A DNA stretch of 64,000 bases from JAUIAI01 sp963732405 (GCA_963732405.1 CAVSZG010000005.1:434001-498000), one strand, 5' to 3'. Counted from the stretch's first letter, positions 34,622-44,145 are shown. Numbers and translations: made by a program. Notes: generated by a model not told the origin, from the letters alone.

Positions 34622-36256
34622 ATGATCGACTTCGAGCACGTCAATCGCGACTATGTGAATGCGCGCGAGCATTTTTCAATTCAGATGCCCGAGTATTTCA
34701 ATTTCGCCCATGACGTGATCGACCATTGGGCAGCGACGGCCGACCAGACGGCGATCATCGCGCTGGACCGAAGCGGCGAGCATATCCGCGAAGTTCGCTA
34801 TAGCGAGCTGTCGCTTGCGTCGAACCGCTTTGCCAATGCATTGCGCGCACTCGGTCTGAAACCGGGCGATCATGCGGCGGTGGTGATCGGTCGCATTCCG
34901 GCCTGGTACGAGGTACTGTTCGGCTGCATGAAAGCCGGCGTGGTCTCGATGCCGGGTACCAATCTGCTCACCGGCAAGGACATCGCCTACCGGATCAACA
35001 AAGCCCATGCCCGCTGTGTGATCGTCACGCCCGAGCATTGTGCGAAGGTGGACGGCATCCGCGACCAATGTCCGACCCTGGACCATGCGATCGTGATCGG
35101 CCGGGCGCCGGCGGGCTGGTTGTCCTTCGAGTCATTATGCGAAGCAGCCAGTGACCAGATCGCTCCCGAGGCGAGACTGCGCAACCGATCCACTGACCCC
35201 ATGATGGCCTACTTCACCTCGGGCACGACTTCCCTGCCCAAGCTCGTGCCACGTGACTTCGGCTATGGACTGGCCCAGGTGACCACCGGCCTGTTCTGGA
35301 TCGATAACCGGCCCAATGAAATTCACTGGACTCTGACCGATACCGGCTGGGCCAAGGCAGCCTGGGGCATGTTGTTTGCGCAATTGACGCTGCGCTCGCC
35401 CATCGTGCTCTATGACGGCGAAGGCGCCTTCGATCCTGACTTCCACCTGCGCATGATCGGCCGGCTGGGCGTCAGAACATTCTGCGCGCCACCTACGGTG
35501 TACCGCCTGTTCGCCCAGCAACCACTCGACCGTTACGACCTGAGCAGTCTGCGTCGCTCATTGTCGGCCGGCGAACCGCTCAATCCGGAGGTGATCCGTT
35601 ACTGGGAACAGCACACCGGATCGGTCATTGCAGACGGCTACGGGCAAACCGAAACGGTCAATCTGGTGGCGAACTTTCCGGACCAGCCGGTGCGCTTCGG
35701 ATCCATGGGCCAACCCGTACCCGGCTTCGATGTCGATGTGGTGGATGACAAGGGCACACGATTGCCGGCAGGAGAAACCGGCCATATCGCCGTGCGCCTG
35801 ACCGATCCGTGGCCCAGTGGCCTCTTTCACGGCTATCAGTCAGACGACGGTCTGGATACCCGCTCGTTTCACGACGGCTGGTATTTCACCGGCGATACCG
35901 CGATGCGTGACCCCGATGGTTACTTCTGGTTCGTCGGGCGGGCGGATGATCTGATCAGTTCGGCGGGCTACCGGATCAGTCCCTTCGAAGTCGAAAGTGC
36001 CCTGCTCGAGCATCCGGCCGTAGCCGAGAGCGCCGTCGTGGGCAAACCCGATCCGACCCGCGGCGAGATCGTTAAGGCCTTCATCATCCTGGCCAAAGGC
36101 TTCCAGGCAAGCGACTCGTTACGAGAGCAGATCCAGACCTTCTGCAAGGAAACCACCGCGCCCTACAAGTATCCGCGCGAGATCGAGTTTGTCAGCGAGT
36201 TGCCCAAGACTATCTCGGGCAAGATCCGCCGGGTCGATCTGCGCGGGCGGGCCTGA
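34622..36256 (+). CDS. Acyl-CoA ligase, ACSM (medium-chain/aromatic) type
   Basis: A 544-residue AMP-forming ligase. ATG 34622 has GAGGAG about 9 bases upstream. The N-terminal YFNFAHDVIDHWA resembles ACSM-family enzymes, the phosphate loop is YFTSGTTSLPKLVPRD, then ADGYGQTETVN, WYFTGDTAMRDPDGYFWFVGRADDLISSAGYRIS, and the catalytic C-terminal lysine is in LPKTISGKIRRV. It would activate a medium-chain or aromatic acid to its CoA ester. The 234-base gap upstream is divergent from the thiol dioxygenase. It is convergent with the aminotransferase. Both genes sit beside the second Liv transporter, so an imported acid is a likely substrate. Confidence 0.92.
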   Translation: MIDFEHVNRDYVNAREHFSIQMPEYFNFAHDVIDHWAATADQTAIIALDRSGEHIREVRYSELSLASNRFANALRALGLKPGDHAAVVIGRIPAWYEVLFGCMKAGVVSMPGTNLLTGKDIAYRINKAHARCVIVTPEHCAKVDGIRDQCPTLDHAIVIGRAPAGWLSFESLCEAASDQIAPEARLRNRSTDPMMAYFTSGTTSLPKLVPRDFGYGLAQVTTGLFWIDNRPNEIHWTLTDTGWAKAAWGMLFAQLTLRSPIVLYDGEGAFDPDFHLRMIGRLGVRTFCAPPTVYRLFAQQPLDRYDLSSLRRSLSAGEPLNPEVIRYWEQHTGSVIADGYGQTETVNLVANFPDQPVRFGSMGQPVPGFDVDVVDDKGTRLPAGETGHIAVRLTDPWPSGLFHGYQSDDGLDTRSFHDGWYFTGDTAMRDPDGYFWFVGRADDLISSAGYRISPFEVESALLEHPAVAESAVVGKPDPTRGEIVKAFIILAKGFQASDSLREQIQTFCKETTAPYKYPREIEFVSELPKTISGKIRRVDLRGRA

Positions 36257-36282
36257 GGCGGCGGGCGACGCTCGCTGCCAGA

Positions 36283-37512
36283 TCAGGATTGCGCGAGCGT
36301 GCTCTGCCTGTTGTCCTGGCCGGTCGTGCCGCGTGCCTTGAAATAGTCCTGCAATCGCCGCGCCGCTTCGCGCAGCGTCGGGTGCGACACACCAAAGCAA
36401 AGCCGCATCCAGCCCTCACCATGCGGGCCGAATGCACGCCCGGGTGCCAGCGCCACACCAACCTTGTCCAGGATGTCGAAGGCCAGCGCGCGGCTGTCGG
36501 TTTCGCCCTGAACCGCGAAGAACACGTAGAAGGCTGCCTCGGGTCGCACCACCCGGATGCCTGGAATCTGCTGTAGCGCCGAGCAGATGATGTCCCGACC
36601 CACTTCGCACTGGGCGGTCGCGCGACGCACATGCTCGTCGCCATCGCGCAAGGCGACGATGCCGGCATGTTGTACGAAGGTGGTTGCGCCGGTCGAGCCG
36701 AACTGCATCAGGTTGTCATAGACCTGGCCCAGCGAAGGCGGCGCCAGCAACCAGCCCAGCCGCCAGCCCGTCATGGCCCAGTTCTTGGACAAGGTGTTGG
36801 TGATGATCGCACGATCCTCGGGCTCAGCCAGCTCGACCAGCGAGGGCGCCTTGTCCAGCCCGTCGAACACCAGTCGGCCATAGACTTCATCCGACACCAG
36901 CCAGATGCCGCGCGCCCGGCAGAACTCGAACACGGCCCGCATTTCATCATGGGTCATCATCCAGCCGGTCGGGTTGGCCGGCGAATTGATGAAGATCGCC
37001 CGAGTGGCTGCGGTCACGGCATCGAACAGACGATCCAGGTCGAGATACCAGCCACGCGACTCATTGAAGGACATCGTGACCGGACGTGGCGTGGCCCGCG
37101 CGATCTTGGTGGCCTCAACGATATTGGGCCAGACCGGCACCGGCACGAGCAATTCATCACCTCTGCCCAGCAGCGCCAGCATGGTCTGGGACAAAGCCTG
37201 CATGCCGCCCACCGTGACCGTGACCCGGTCGGAGAGCACCGGGCGCTGGTAGATACGCCGGTAATAGGCGGCAATTTCCTCACGCAGCTTGGGCACCCCG
37301 CGGGACAACTCATACCGGGTGTGGCCGGCCCGCAAGGCCTGCTCGGCCGCGGCGACGATGAAGCCCGGGGTCGGCTCGTCGGATTCGCCGGCATAGAGCC
37401 GGATCACATCGGCACGCCCATGAGCACGCTGCGCCACCTGGAGAATCAGGCTGTCCTCCAGTCCGAGCACATCGGGGACTACGGCATCGAGCGGCGAGGC
37501 AGGCGTGGGCAT
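36283..37512 (-). CDS. Class I/II PLP-dependent aminotransferase
   Basis: A 409-residue fold-type I aminotransferase. ATG 37512 has GGAGCC seven bases upstream. Landmarks: IRLYAGESDEPTP, RYELSRGVPKLREEIA, FINSPANPTG (Asn180), LVSDEVYG (Asp208, Tyr211), NTLSKNWAMTGWRLGW with PLP lysine Lys243, and a C-terminal arginine in GWMRLCFGVS that would hold the substrate carboxylate. It belongs to the aspartate/aromatic aminotransferase superfamily; exact specificity is not readable. It is divergent from livF (105-base gap). It could deaminate an amino acid imported by the Liv system. Confidence 0.92.
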   Translation of the reverse strand: MPTPASPLDAVVPDVLGLEDSLILQVAQRAHGRADVIRLYAGESDEPTPGFIVAAAEQALRAGHTRYELSRGVPKLREEIAAYYRRIYQRPVLSDRVTVTVGGMQALSQTMLALLGRGDELLVPVPVWPNIVEATKIARATPRPVTMSFNESRGWYLDLDRLFDAVTAATRAIFINSPANPTGWMMTHDEMRAVFEFCRARGIWLVSDEVYGRLVFDGLDKAPSLVELAEPEDRAIITNTLSKNWAMTGWRLGWLLAPPSLGQVYDNLMQFGSTGATTFVQHAGIVALRDGDEHVRRATAQCEVGRDIICSALQQIPGIRVVRPEAAFYVFFAVQGETDSRALAFDILDKVGVALAPGRAFGPHGEGWMRLCFGVSHPTLREAARRLQDYFKARGTTGQDNRQSTLAQS

Positions 37513-37617
37513 GGGAGGCTCCGGAATGGCGGAATTCGAAAATTTGCTCCTACAATGACCCTGCAGCTCGCGGATCATCGTGGATCGACCCGTGAGGATA
37601 CTCGACACCGAGACACC

Positions 37618-38424
37618 ATGCCCCCTGTTGCAACGCCCGACCCGCTTGCCAGCAGTCCGACGCCCCCCGCGCAAGCCGGCGCCGCGGCGGCGCTGTCGGC
37701 AGCCACCGACCTGGACGCCGGACGATTCCTGAGCGGTACCCACATGACTGGCGGTTATGGTGGTGCCGATATCCTGACCGACTGCACGATTGCCGTTGAC
37801 CAGGGCGAGATCGCGGTGATCGTGGGTCCCAATGGCGCCGGCAAGTCCACCGCGATGAAGGCGGTGTTCGGGATGCTCGGCCTGCGCCAGGGCCGGGTTC
37901 TGCTGGATGGTCGGGACATCACCGGTCTGAGTCCGCAGCAACGGGTTCTGGAAGGCATGGCCTTCGTGCCTCAGACGAACAACGTGTTTCGCGGCATGAC
38001 CGTGCTTGAAAACCTGGAGATGGGCGCCTTCGTTCGCCAGGACGACTTTGGCGACACGATCGAAGAAGTGTTCCGCCTGTTCCCGATTCTGCGCGACAAG
38101 CAGCACCAGCCTGCGGGCGAACTGTCCGGCGGCCAGCGCCAACAGGTGGCGGTCGGGCGGGCCCTGATGACCCGACCCAGCGTGCTGATGCTCGATGAGC
38201 CCACGGCCGGCGTTTCACCCATCGTGATGGACGAGTTGTTCGATCGGATCCTGGAGATCCGCAAGCTGGGCATTGCGATCCTGATGGTCGAGCAGAACGC
38301 GCGCCAGGCATTGAATATCGCCGATCGCGGCTATGTGCTGGTGGGTGGGGGCAATCGCTTCACCGACACGGGTGCCAATCTGCTCGCCAATCCCGAAGTC
38401 CGTCGCTCATTCCTGGGCGGTTGA
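37618..38424 (+). CDS. livF: Liv-type ABC transporter ATPase LivF (second system)
   Basis: A 268-residue ATPase beginning at ATG 37618; the much longer upstream open frame is antisense to the aminotransferase and is ignored. The first ~40 residues (PVATPDPLASSPTPPAQAG) are a low-complexity Ala/Pro extension not usual for LivF. Walker A GPNGAGKST, AFVPQTNNVFRGMTVLEN, signature LSGGQRQQVAVGRAL, Walker B VLMLDEPTAGVSP and VEQNARQAL are all canonical. It starts the plus-strand half of the second Liv system, followed by livH after 19 bases. A TACAAT -10-like hexamer is at 37551-37556. Confidence 0.93.
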   Translation: MPPVATPDPLASSPTPPAQAGAAAALSAATDLDAGRFLSGTHMTGGYGGADILTDCTIAVDQGEIAVIVGPNGAGKSTAMKAVFGMLGLRQGRVLLDGRDITGLSPQQRVLEGMAFVPQTNNVFRGMTVLENLEMGAFVRQDDFGDTIEEVFRLFPILRDKQHQPAGELSGGQRQQVAVGRALMTRPSVLMLDEPTAGVSPIVMDELFDRILEIRKLGIAILMVEQNARQALNIADRGYVLVGGGNRFTDTGANLLANPEVRRSFLGG

Positions 38425-38443
38425 AACCGAGCCGCACGCCGAC

Positions 38444-39457
38444 ATGACCGACCTGCTCAACGCCCTCGCCCTGCTGGCCAATTACGTGATCGTGCCGGGG
38501 CTGGCCTATGGCTCGCAACTGGCCCTGGGCGCGCTGGGCGCCACGCTGATTTTCGGCATTCTGCGCTTCTCCAATTTCGCGCATGGCGACCTGATGGCCT
38601 TCGGCACCACGGTGACCATTCTGTTCACCTGGTGGCTGCAGTCGCTGGGGATCAGCCTGGGTATTCTGCCCACGGCGCTGCTGGCCCTGCCAGTGGGCAT
38701 GGCGGCGGCAGCCTTGCTCACCCTGCTCACCGACCGGATCGTCTACCGCTATTACCGCAACCAGCGCAGCAAGCCGATCACCTTCGTGATCGCTTCCGTG
38801 GGCGTGATGTTCATCATGAACGGTCTGGTGCGCTTCATCATCGGGCCGGACGACCGCTCGTTCAATGATGGCGAACGCTTCATCATCAATGCGCGCCAGT
38901 TTCGCGAGCTGACCGGGCTGGCCGAGGGCGTGACCCTGCGCTGGTCGCAAGGGCTCACGATCGTCGTTGCCGTTGTGGTGGTGATCGCGCTGTTCTGGTT
39001 CCTGCAACGGACCCGCACCGGCAAGGCCATGCGGGCCTACTCCGACAATGAAGACCTCGCGCTGCTCTCGGGCATCGATCCGGACCGGGTGGTGCGGGTC
39101 ACCTGGATCATTGCCGCCTGCCTGGCCACGGTGGCCGGCGTGCTTTACGGGCTGGACAAGACCTTCAAACCCTTCACGTATTTTCAGTTGTTGTTGCCGA
39201 TCTTCGCCGCGGCCATCGTCGGGGGTATCGGCCAGCCGCTGGGGGCAATCGCCGGCGGCTATGTGATCGCCTTCTCCGAGGTGATGCTGACTTATGCCTA
39301 CAAGCAGGTGATCATCTATCTGGCCCCGGGCGGGTGGGCGCCCGAGGGTCTGGCCCAGTTGCTCTCCACTGACTACAAGTTCGCGATCTCGTTCGTGATT
39401 CTGGTGGTCGTGCTGCTGCTCAGACCCACCGGCATTTTCCGCGGAAGAGTGTTATGA
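38444..39457 (+). CDS. livH: Liv-type ABC transporter permease LivH (second system)
   Basis: A 337-residue permease with about eight hydrophobic segments. Family motifs: LALGALGATLIFGILRFSNFAHGDLMAFG near the N-terminus, FVIASVGVMFIMNGLVRF, the cytoplasmic coupling loop TGKAMRAYSDNEDLALLSGIDPDRV, AGVLYGLDKTF, and GGIGQPLGAIAGGYVI. It overlaps livM by 4 bases (39454-39457). It is about 45 residues longer than the average LivH, mostly in loops. Together with LivM it forms the pore. Confidence 0.93.
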   Translation: MTDLLNALALLANYVIVPGLAYGSQLALGALGATLIFGILRFSNFAHGDLMAFGTTVTILFTWWLQSLGISLGILPTALLALPVGMAAAALLTLLTDRIVYRYYRNQRSKPITFVIASVGVMFIMNGLVRFIIGPDDRSFNDGERFIINARQFRELTGLAEGVTLRWSQGLTIVVAVVVVIALFWFLQRTRTGKAMRAYSDNEDLALLSGIDPDRVVRVTWIIAACLATVAGVLYGLDKTFKPFTYFQLLLPIFAAAIVGGIGQPLGAIAGGYVIAFSEVMLTYAYKQVIIYLAPGGWAPEGLAQLLSTDYKFAISFVILVVVLLLRPTGIFRGRVL

Positions 39458-40752
39458 GTCAGGCGCCGCGAATCAGCCTGCTGTTCGCCCTCATGGCCTT
39501 GCTGATCACGCTGGTCGGCCAGTTGCAGAGCTGGTCGGTGGCGCTGAGCATCCTGAACCTGTGCCTGATCTCGGCGATCATGGCCCTGGGCGTGAACATG
39601 CAGTGGGGATATGCCGGGCTGTTCAACGTGGGCATCATGGGCTTTGCCGCGCTCGGTGGGCTGGCTGGCGTGCTGGTGTCCAAGGCACCGGTGCCCGAGG
39701 CCTGGGCCGCCGGAGGCCTCGATCTGGGCCTGGCGGCACTGGTCCTCGCCGTGACCATCACCGTCATCCTGGTGATCCGGCGCGGCCTGCCGGCGAACCG
39801 CTGGCGCACGGCGCTGGTGTCTGCCGTCGTGATCGCCGGGCTCATCGTTTATCGCTGGTTCTTCGACCCGGCCGTGGCGGCGATCGAATCGACCGACCCC
39901 TCTCGTACCGGTTATCTGGGTGGCCTGAACCTGCCGATCCTGCTGGCCTGGCCGCTGGGTGCCGTGCTGGCGGCGGGCGCAGCCTGGATGGTCGGCAAGG
40001 TCTCGCTGGGGCTGCGCTCCGACTATCTGGCGATCGCCACGCTGGGTATCGCCGAGATCATCATCGCCGTGCTCAAGAATGAAGACTGGCTGGCGCGTGG
40101 CGTCAAGAACGTGACCGGCCTGCCCCGCCCCGTGCCCTATGAAACCGACCTCTATGGTGCGCCCTGGTTCATCGATCTGGCGACCCGATACGGTCTGGAC
40201 CCGGTGCAGGCCGCTTCGCTGGCGGTCAAGCTCAGCTATGCGGTGTTGTTCACCCTGGTACTCATCGTGGTGTTCGTGCTCGCCCAGCGCGCGCTCAATT
40301 CACCCTGGGGACGCATGATGCGCGCGATCCGCGACAACGTGGATGCCGCTCATGCGATGGGCAAGGATGTCACCCACCGACATCTGCAGATCTTCATCGT
40401 CGGCTCGGCCGTCGTCGGCCTGGCCGGCGCGATGCTGACCACCCTCGATGGACAATTCACGCCGACCACCTACCAGCCGCTGCGCTACACCTTCCTGATC
40501 TGGGTCATGGTGATCGTGGGTGGCTCGGGCAACAACTGGGGAGCGGTGCTGGGCGGCTTTCTGATCTGGTTCATCTGGATCGAGGCCGAGCCCGTGGGCC
40601 TGTGGCTCATTCAACAGATCTCCAGCGGCATGGCACCGGACAGCCTCGTTCGCGCCCATCTGCTCGAGAAGCGCACCCCACATGCGGATGATCTTCATGG
40701 GCCTGCTGCTGTTGCTTGTGATGCGTTTCAGCCCGCGGGGCTTGATCCCTGA
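39454..40752 (+). CDS. livM: Liv-type ABC transporter permease LivM (second system), shifted C-terminus
   Basis: A 432-residue permease as read. Motifs: MQWGYAGLFNVGIMGFAALGG, LRSDYLAIATLGIAEIIIAVL, GRMMRAIRDNVDAAHAMGKDV (coupling loop) and VGGSGNNWGAVLGGFLIW. The last ~25 residues after LLEKRTPH are not LivM-like. Shifting frame at the C4 run 40676-40679 restores HMRMIFMGLLLLLVMRFSPRG to a stop at 40772-40774, the usual final membrane segment. A one-base indel in the homopolymer is therefore likely, as error or mutation. The gene end overlaps the convergent livG by 25 bases, or 47 with the restored frame. Confidence 0.88.
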   Translation: MSQAPRISLLFALMALLITLVGQLQSWSVALSILNLCLISAIMALGVNMQWGYAGLFNVGIMGFAALGGLAGVLVSKAPVPEAWAAGGLDLGLAALVLAVTITVILVIRRGLPANRWRTALVSAVVIAGLIVYRWFFDPAVAAIESTDPSRTGYLGGLNLPILLAWPLGAVLAAGAAWMVGKVSLGLRSDYLAIATLGIAEIIIAVLKNEDWLARGVKNVTGLPRPVPYETDLYGAPWFIDLATRYGLDPVQAASLAVKLSYAVLFTLVLIVVFVLAQRALNSPWGRMMRAIRDNVDAAHAMGKDVTHRHLQIFIVGSAVVGLAGAMLTTLDGQFTPTTYQPLRYTFLIWVMVIVGGSGNNWGAVLGGFLIWFIWIEAEPVGLWLIQQISSGMAPDSLVRAHLLEKRTPHADDLHGPAAVACDAFQPAGLDP

Positions 40753-41528
40753 GCAGACGGCGTCGCGTTCTTGAGGCCGGTGCCCAGGTAGGCCTCGATG
40801 ACCTGCTCATTGGCCTTCACCTGGGCGGCTGTACCCTGGGTCAGGACCTTGCCCTCGGCCATCACGATGACCGGATCACACAGACGCGAAATGAAGTCCA
40901 TGTCGTGTTCGATCATGCAGAAGGTATAGCCGCGCTCGCGGTTCAGCCGCAGGATGGAGTCGCCAATCGTATTCAACAGGGTGCGATTGACCCCGGCGCC
41001 CACTTCGTCGAGAAACACGATCTTGGCGTCCACCATCATGGTGCGGCCCAACTCCAGCAATTTTTTCTGCCCACCCGAGAGGTTGCCGGCCAACTCATCG
41101 ATGACATGGGTCAGGCCCAGAAACTCGACCACCTCCTCGGCGCGAGCCTTCACGGCAGCCTCCTGGTCGACGACCAGGCCGCGCCGGAAGCAGGCATTGA
41201 CCAGCGATTCACCAGCCTGATCAGGCGCCACCATCATCAGGTTTTCAAGTACCGTCAAACTGCCGAATTCATGGGCGATCTGAAAAGTTCGCAGCAGGCC
41301 TCGCGCGAACAACTGGTGGGGTGGCAGCCCGGTGATGTCGTCGCCGGCCAGGGTGATCCGGCCGGAGGTCGGCGGGAAGGCGCCCGCGATCACATTGAAC
41401 AGCGTGGTCTTGCCCGCGCCGTTGGGGCCGATCAGTCCGGTGATCGACCCCTTCTCGATGCTCAGTGACGCACCATCGACGGCTCGAACGCCGCCGAAGT
41501 GCATATGAACATCGTCAACCCGGATCAT
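40728..41528 (-). CDS. livG: Liv-type ABC transporter ATPase LivG (second system)
   Basis: A 266-residue ATPase from ATG 41528 (MIRVDDVHMHFGG); the open frame upstream of this is not LivG-like. Walker A is GPNGAGKTT, the Q-loop region is GLLRTFQIAHEFGSLTVLEN, the signature is LSGGQKKLLELGR, Walker B is IVFLDEVGAGVN and the H-loop is MIEHDMDFI. It lies 52 bases downstream of the binding-protein gene on the minus strand, while livFHM of the same system are on the plus strand and converge on it. The C-terminal tail NATPSAQGSSPAG overlaps the 3' end of livM. Confidence 0.93.
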   Translation of the reverse strand: MIRVDDVHMHFGGVRAVDGASLSIEKGSITGLIGPNGAGKTTLFNVIAGAFPPTSGRITLAGDDITGLPPHQLFARGLLRTFQIAHEFGSLTVLENLMMVAPDQAGESLVNACFRRGLVVDQEAAVKARAEEVVEFLGLTHVIDELAGNLSGGQKKLLELGRTMMVDAKIVFLDEVGAGVNRTLLNTIGDSILRLNRERGYTFCMIEHDMDFISRLCDPVIVMAEGKVLTQGTAAQVKANEQVIEAYLGTGLKNATPSAQGSSPAG

Positions 41529-41580
41529 GTGGGGCGCGACGGTGCATCGGCCGGTGGGCTCGCGTGACGTCTGAGTCGGC

Positions 41581-42768
41581 TCAGTGAACCTTGATCGTGG
41601 CGAACTTGCCGGCCTTGACTTCGAGTTCCTTGTACGAACCGGCCGACTCGCCGACATCGGTCAGTTCGACGTTGGTTGCGCCCACATAATCGACCTCACC
41701 GCCTTCGGCGAGAATCTTGAGTCCCTTGGCCAGTTCGCCGGGCAGAATCTTCACACCGGGCCCGTTGGCCACGGCCATGATCTTGCCCTTGATGGCCGCG
41801 CGGTCGGTCGACTTGGCAGCCTGCATCGCCAGCATGATCAGGGCGGCCGCATCATAGCTCTCACCGCGATACGGACCGCTCACATCGATGCCCGCCGCGG
41901 TGGCCAGCGTACTGAAGCGCTGCGCGCCTTCGCCATCATTACCGGGCAAGGTGCCGAAGGAACTGGTCAGATCCTTGCCGATGTTGTCGATCAGCGACTG
42001 GCCGATCATGCCATCGGCCAGCACGAATCGTGAGAAGGCACCGGCATCGACGGCAGCGCGGATGATGCCGCGACCACCCTGGTCCACATAACCAAAGACG
42101 GCCAGATCCTTGGCACCGGACGCGGCCAGTGCGCCGACTTCGGCCGCATAGTCGGCCTTGCCGTCTTCATGGGCAGCCACTGCCGCCACCTTGCCACCGA
42201 TGGCCTTAAAACTGTTGCTGAAGGATTCCGAGAGTCCCTTGCCGTAATCGTTGTTGGTGTAGGTGATGGCGATATTGTCGATGCCGCGGCCCTTGACGAT
42301 GCCGGCGAGCACTTCACCCTGGCGGGCATCGGACGGTGCCGTACGGAAGAACAGACCGTTGTCCTTGATGGTGGTGAGGGCCGGCGAGGTGGCCGACGGG
42401 GACACCATGACCACTCCCTTGGGAATGGCGACGTTGTTGGCGATCGCAGTGGTCACACCGGAACAATCGGCGCCCATGATCGCCGCCACGCCATCGGCGG
42501 TGATCAGGCGCTCGGCAGCAGCCGATGCGGCGGCCGCATCGGTACAGGTGGAGTCGGCCCGGATCGGTTCGACCTTCTGACCATCAAGCAGGGCGCGGGA
42601 ATCGGACACTTCCCTGAAGGCCAGCTCGGCCGAGGCGGCCATGCCGGGCGTGATGGATTCAAGCGGGCCGGTGAAGCCCAGAATGATGCCGACTTTGACC
42701 TGTGCCGACGACAGACCCGGCACAACTACCGCAGCCGCCATCGCCGATGCCAACAGAATTTTTTTCAT
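41581..42768 (-). CDS. Liv-type ABC transporter periplasmic substrate-binding protein (second system)
   Basis: A 395-residue type I periplasmic binding protein. ATG 42768 follows TGGAGAACAG; residues 1-22 are a signal peptide (KKILLASAMAAAVVVPGLSSA). The mature protein starts QVKVGIILGFTGPLES and has CTDAAAASAAAERLI, MGADCSGVTTAIANN, SPSATSPALT and YTNNDYGKGL, the LivJ/leucine-binding family pattern. A 17-base perfect palindrome lies 41 bases upstream (42809-42825). It is followed by livG and preceded by a CoA-transferase gene on the same strand, so the cargo may be an organic acid to be activated with CoA. Confidence 0.93.
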   Translation of the reverse strand: MKKILLASAMAAAVVVPGLSSAQVKVGIILGFTGPLESITPGMAASAELAFREVSDSRALLDGQKVEPIRADSTCTDAAAASAAAERLITADGVAAIMGADCSGVTTAIANNVAIPKGVVMVSPSATSPALTTIKDNGLFFRTAPSDARQGEVLAGIVKGRGIDNIAITYTNNDYGKGLSESFSNSFKAIGGKVAAVAAHEDGKADYAAEVGALAASGAKDLAVFGYVDQGGRGIIRAAVDAGAFSRFVLADGMIGQSLIDNIGKDLTSSFGTLPGNDGEGAQRFSTLATAAGIDVSGPYRGESYDAAALIMLAMQAAKSTDRAAIKGKIMAVANGPGVKILPGELAKGLKILAEGGEVDYVGATNVELTDVGESAGSYKELEVKAGKFATIKVH

Positions 42769-42808
42769 GGACTGTTCTCCAGAGGGTGCCGATTCAACTG
42801 CCGATCAG

Positions 42809-42825
42809 TGAACATCAAATGTTCA
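42809..42825 (-). promoter_or_regulatory. Perfect inverted repeat, probable operator upstream of the Liv binding-protein gene
   Basis: TGAACATCAAATGTTCA is a perfect 7-3-7 inverted repeat centred about 49 bases upstream of the ATG at 42768, in the 136-base gap between the CoA-transferase stop and the binding-protein gene. Position and symmetry fit a transcription-factor operator. The regulator is unknown; no regulator gene lies next to it. Confidence 0.5.
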
Positions 42826-42904
42826 AGCCCGCAAGGCTACCATGAGCAAGTTGCAGTTTCCATCCATTGCACTGGGCAAAATCGACGGGCTGCGCCACGC
42901 CGGG

Positions 42905-44121
42905 TCAGACCACGCCGGCATTGCGCAGCTCGCTTATCCGCTGCGCCGACAGGCCCAGCAGGTCGGCCAAAACCTCGTCGGTATGCTGACCCAGCATCGG
43001 TGGGGCGTGCCGATAGGCAACCGGGGTTGCCGGAGAGCCGGATCGGGCTGGCCAGCAACCTGACCGGCTTGTCGCCCAGCGCCGGATGCGGCAGGTCGAT
43101 GGTCATTCCGCGGGCCTGCACCTGCGGATCGGCGAACACCTGGTCGAGATTATTGATCGGCCCGCAGGAAATGCCCTGGGCCTCCAGACTCGCCAGCCAA
43201 TGGGCGGACGGCCGGGCCGACAGAATCGGATCGAGCACCTCGATCAGGGCCACCCGGTTGGCCAGCCGCCGCGCATTCACGGTAAAGCGCTCATCCACGA
43301 TCAGGTCGGGGCGTTCGATCACATGACAGAAGCGCTGCCATTGTTGTTCGTTGCCGCAGGCAATGATCACGTTTCCGTCGGCCGTGCGGAAGACCTGGTA
43401 GGGTGTGATGTTCGGATGTTCGTTACCCAGGCGTCTGGGCAACTTGCCGCTCGCCAGGTAATTGAGCGCCTGATTGGCCATCATGGCGACCGTGGTGTCC
43501 AGCATGCCGATGTCGATCGCCTGACCCTGGCCGCTGACCTCGCGCTGGCGCAGGGCCGCACAAATGGACACCGATGCATACATGCCGGCCATCAGGTCCG
43601 AGATCGAGACGCCGCACTTCTGCGGCTCTCCGTCGGGCGCGCCGGTCACCGACATCAGGCCGCCCATTCCCTGAATCAAGACGTCATAACCCGGGCGTGA
43701 CGCGTAGGGGCCGGTATGACCGAAGCCGGTGATCGAGCAATAGACCAGGCGCGGAAACCGATCGCGAAGGCTCTGGTAATCGAGGCCATATTTGCGCAGT
43801 CCGCCGAACTTGAAATTCTCGACCAGCACATCGGAGCGCCCGATGAGCTCGAGGATGATCTCGCGACCTTCGGGCTTGCTCATGTCGACCGTCAGGGACC
43901 GCTTGTTGCGATTGGCGCACTGGAAGTAGGCCGACTCCGCCGTGGGCTCGCCCTGATCATCGGTGAGAAATGGCGGCCCCCATTGCCGGGTGTCGTCGCC
44001 GGCACCGGGCATCTCGATCTTGATCACATCGGCGCCCAGGTCACCCAGAATCTGGGTGCAACTGGGTCTCGGCCAGGATCCGTGTGAGATCAACGACACG
44101 AATGCCTTCCAAAGCTGACAT
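42905..44121 (-). pseudogene. CaiB/BaiF (family III) CoA-transferase with two frameshifts
   Basis: Three frames together make one ~404-residue family III CoA-transferase. The N-terminus MSALEGIRVVDLTRILA starts at ATG 44121. The main frame resumes at PSCTQILGDLGADVIKIEMPG after one extra base near 44068-44071 and continues through NRNKRSLTVDMS and the catalytic-aspartate region RPGYDVLIQGMGG. After RLSGNP, an extra base in the CCCCGG run near 43024-43030 moves the frame again, giving VAYRHAPPMLGQHTDEVL to NAGVV and a stop at 42905. Removing both bases restores 405 codons exactly. It is downstream of the TRAP genes on the same strand, probably one operon. Confidence 0.88.
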
Positions 44122-44145
44122 ACCTGCCTCCCGAGCAGAAATTGA

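Noticed and set aside
36631..37617. N-terminal extension of the second livF
   Set aside because: This part is antisense to the aminotransferase; LivF homology begins after ATG 37618.
42810..42824. LexA/SOS box (GAAC-N7-GTTC)
   Set aside because: That pattern is the alphaproteobacterial LexA site; this genome looks betaproteobacterial and the gene is a transporter.
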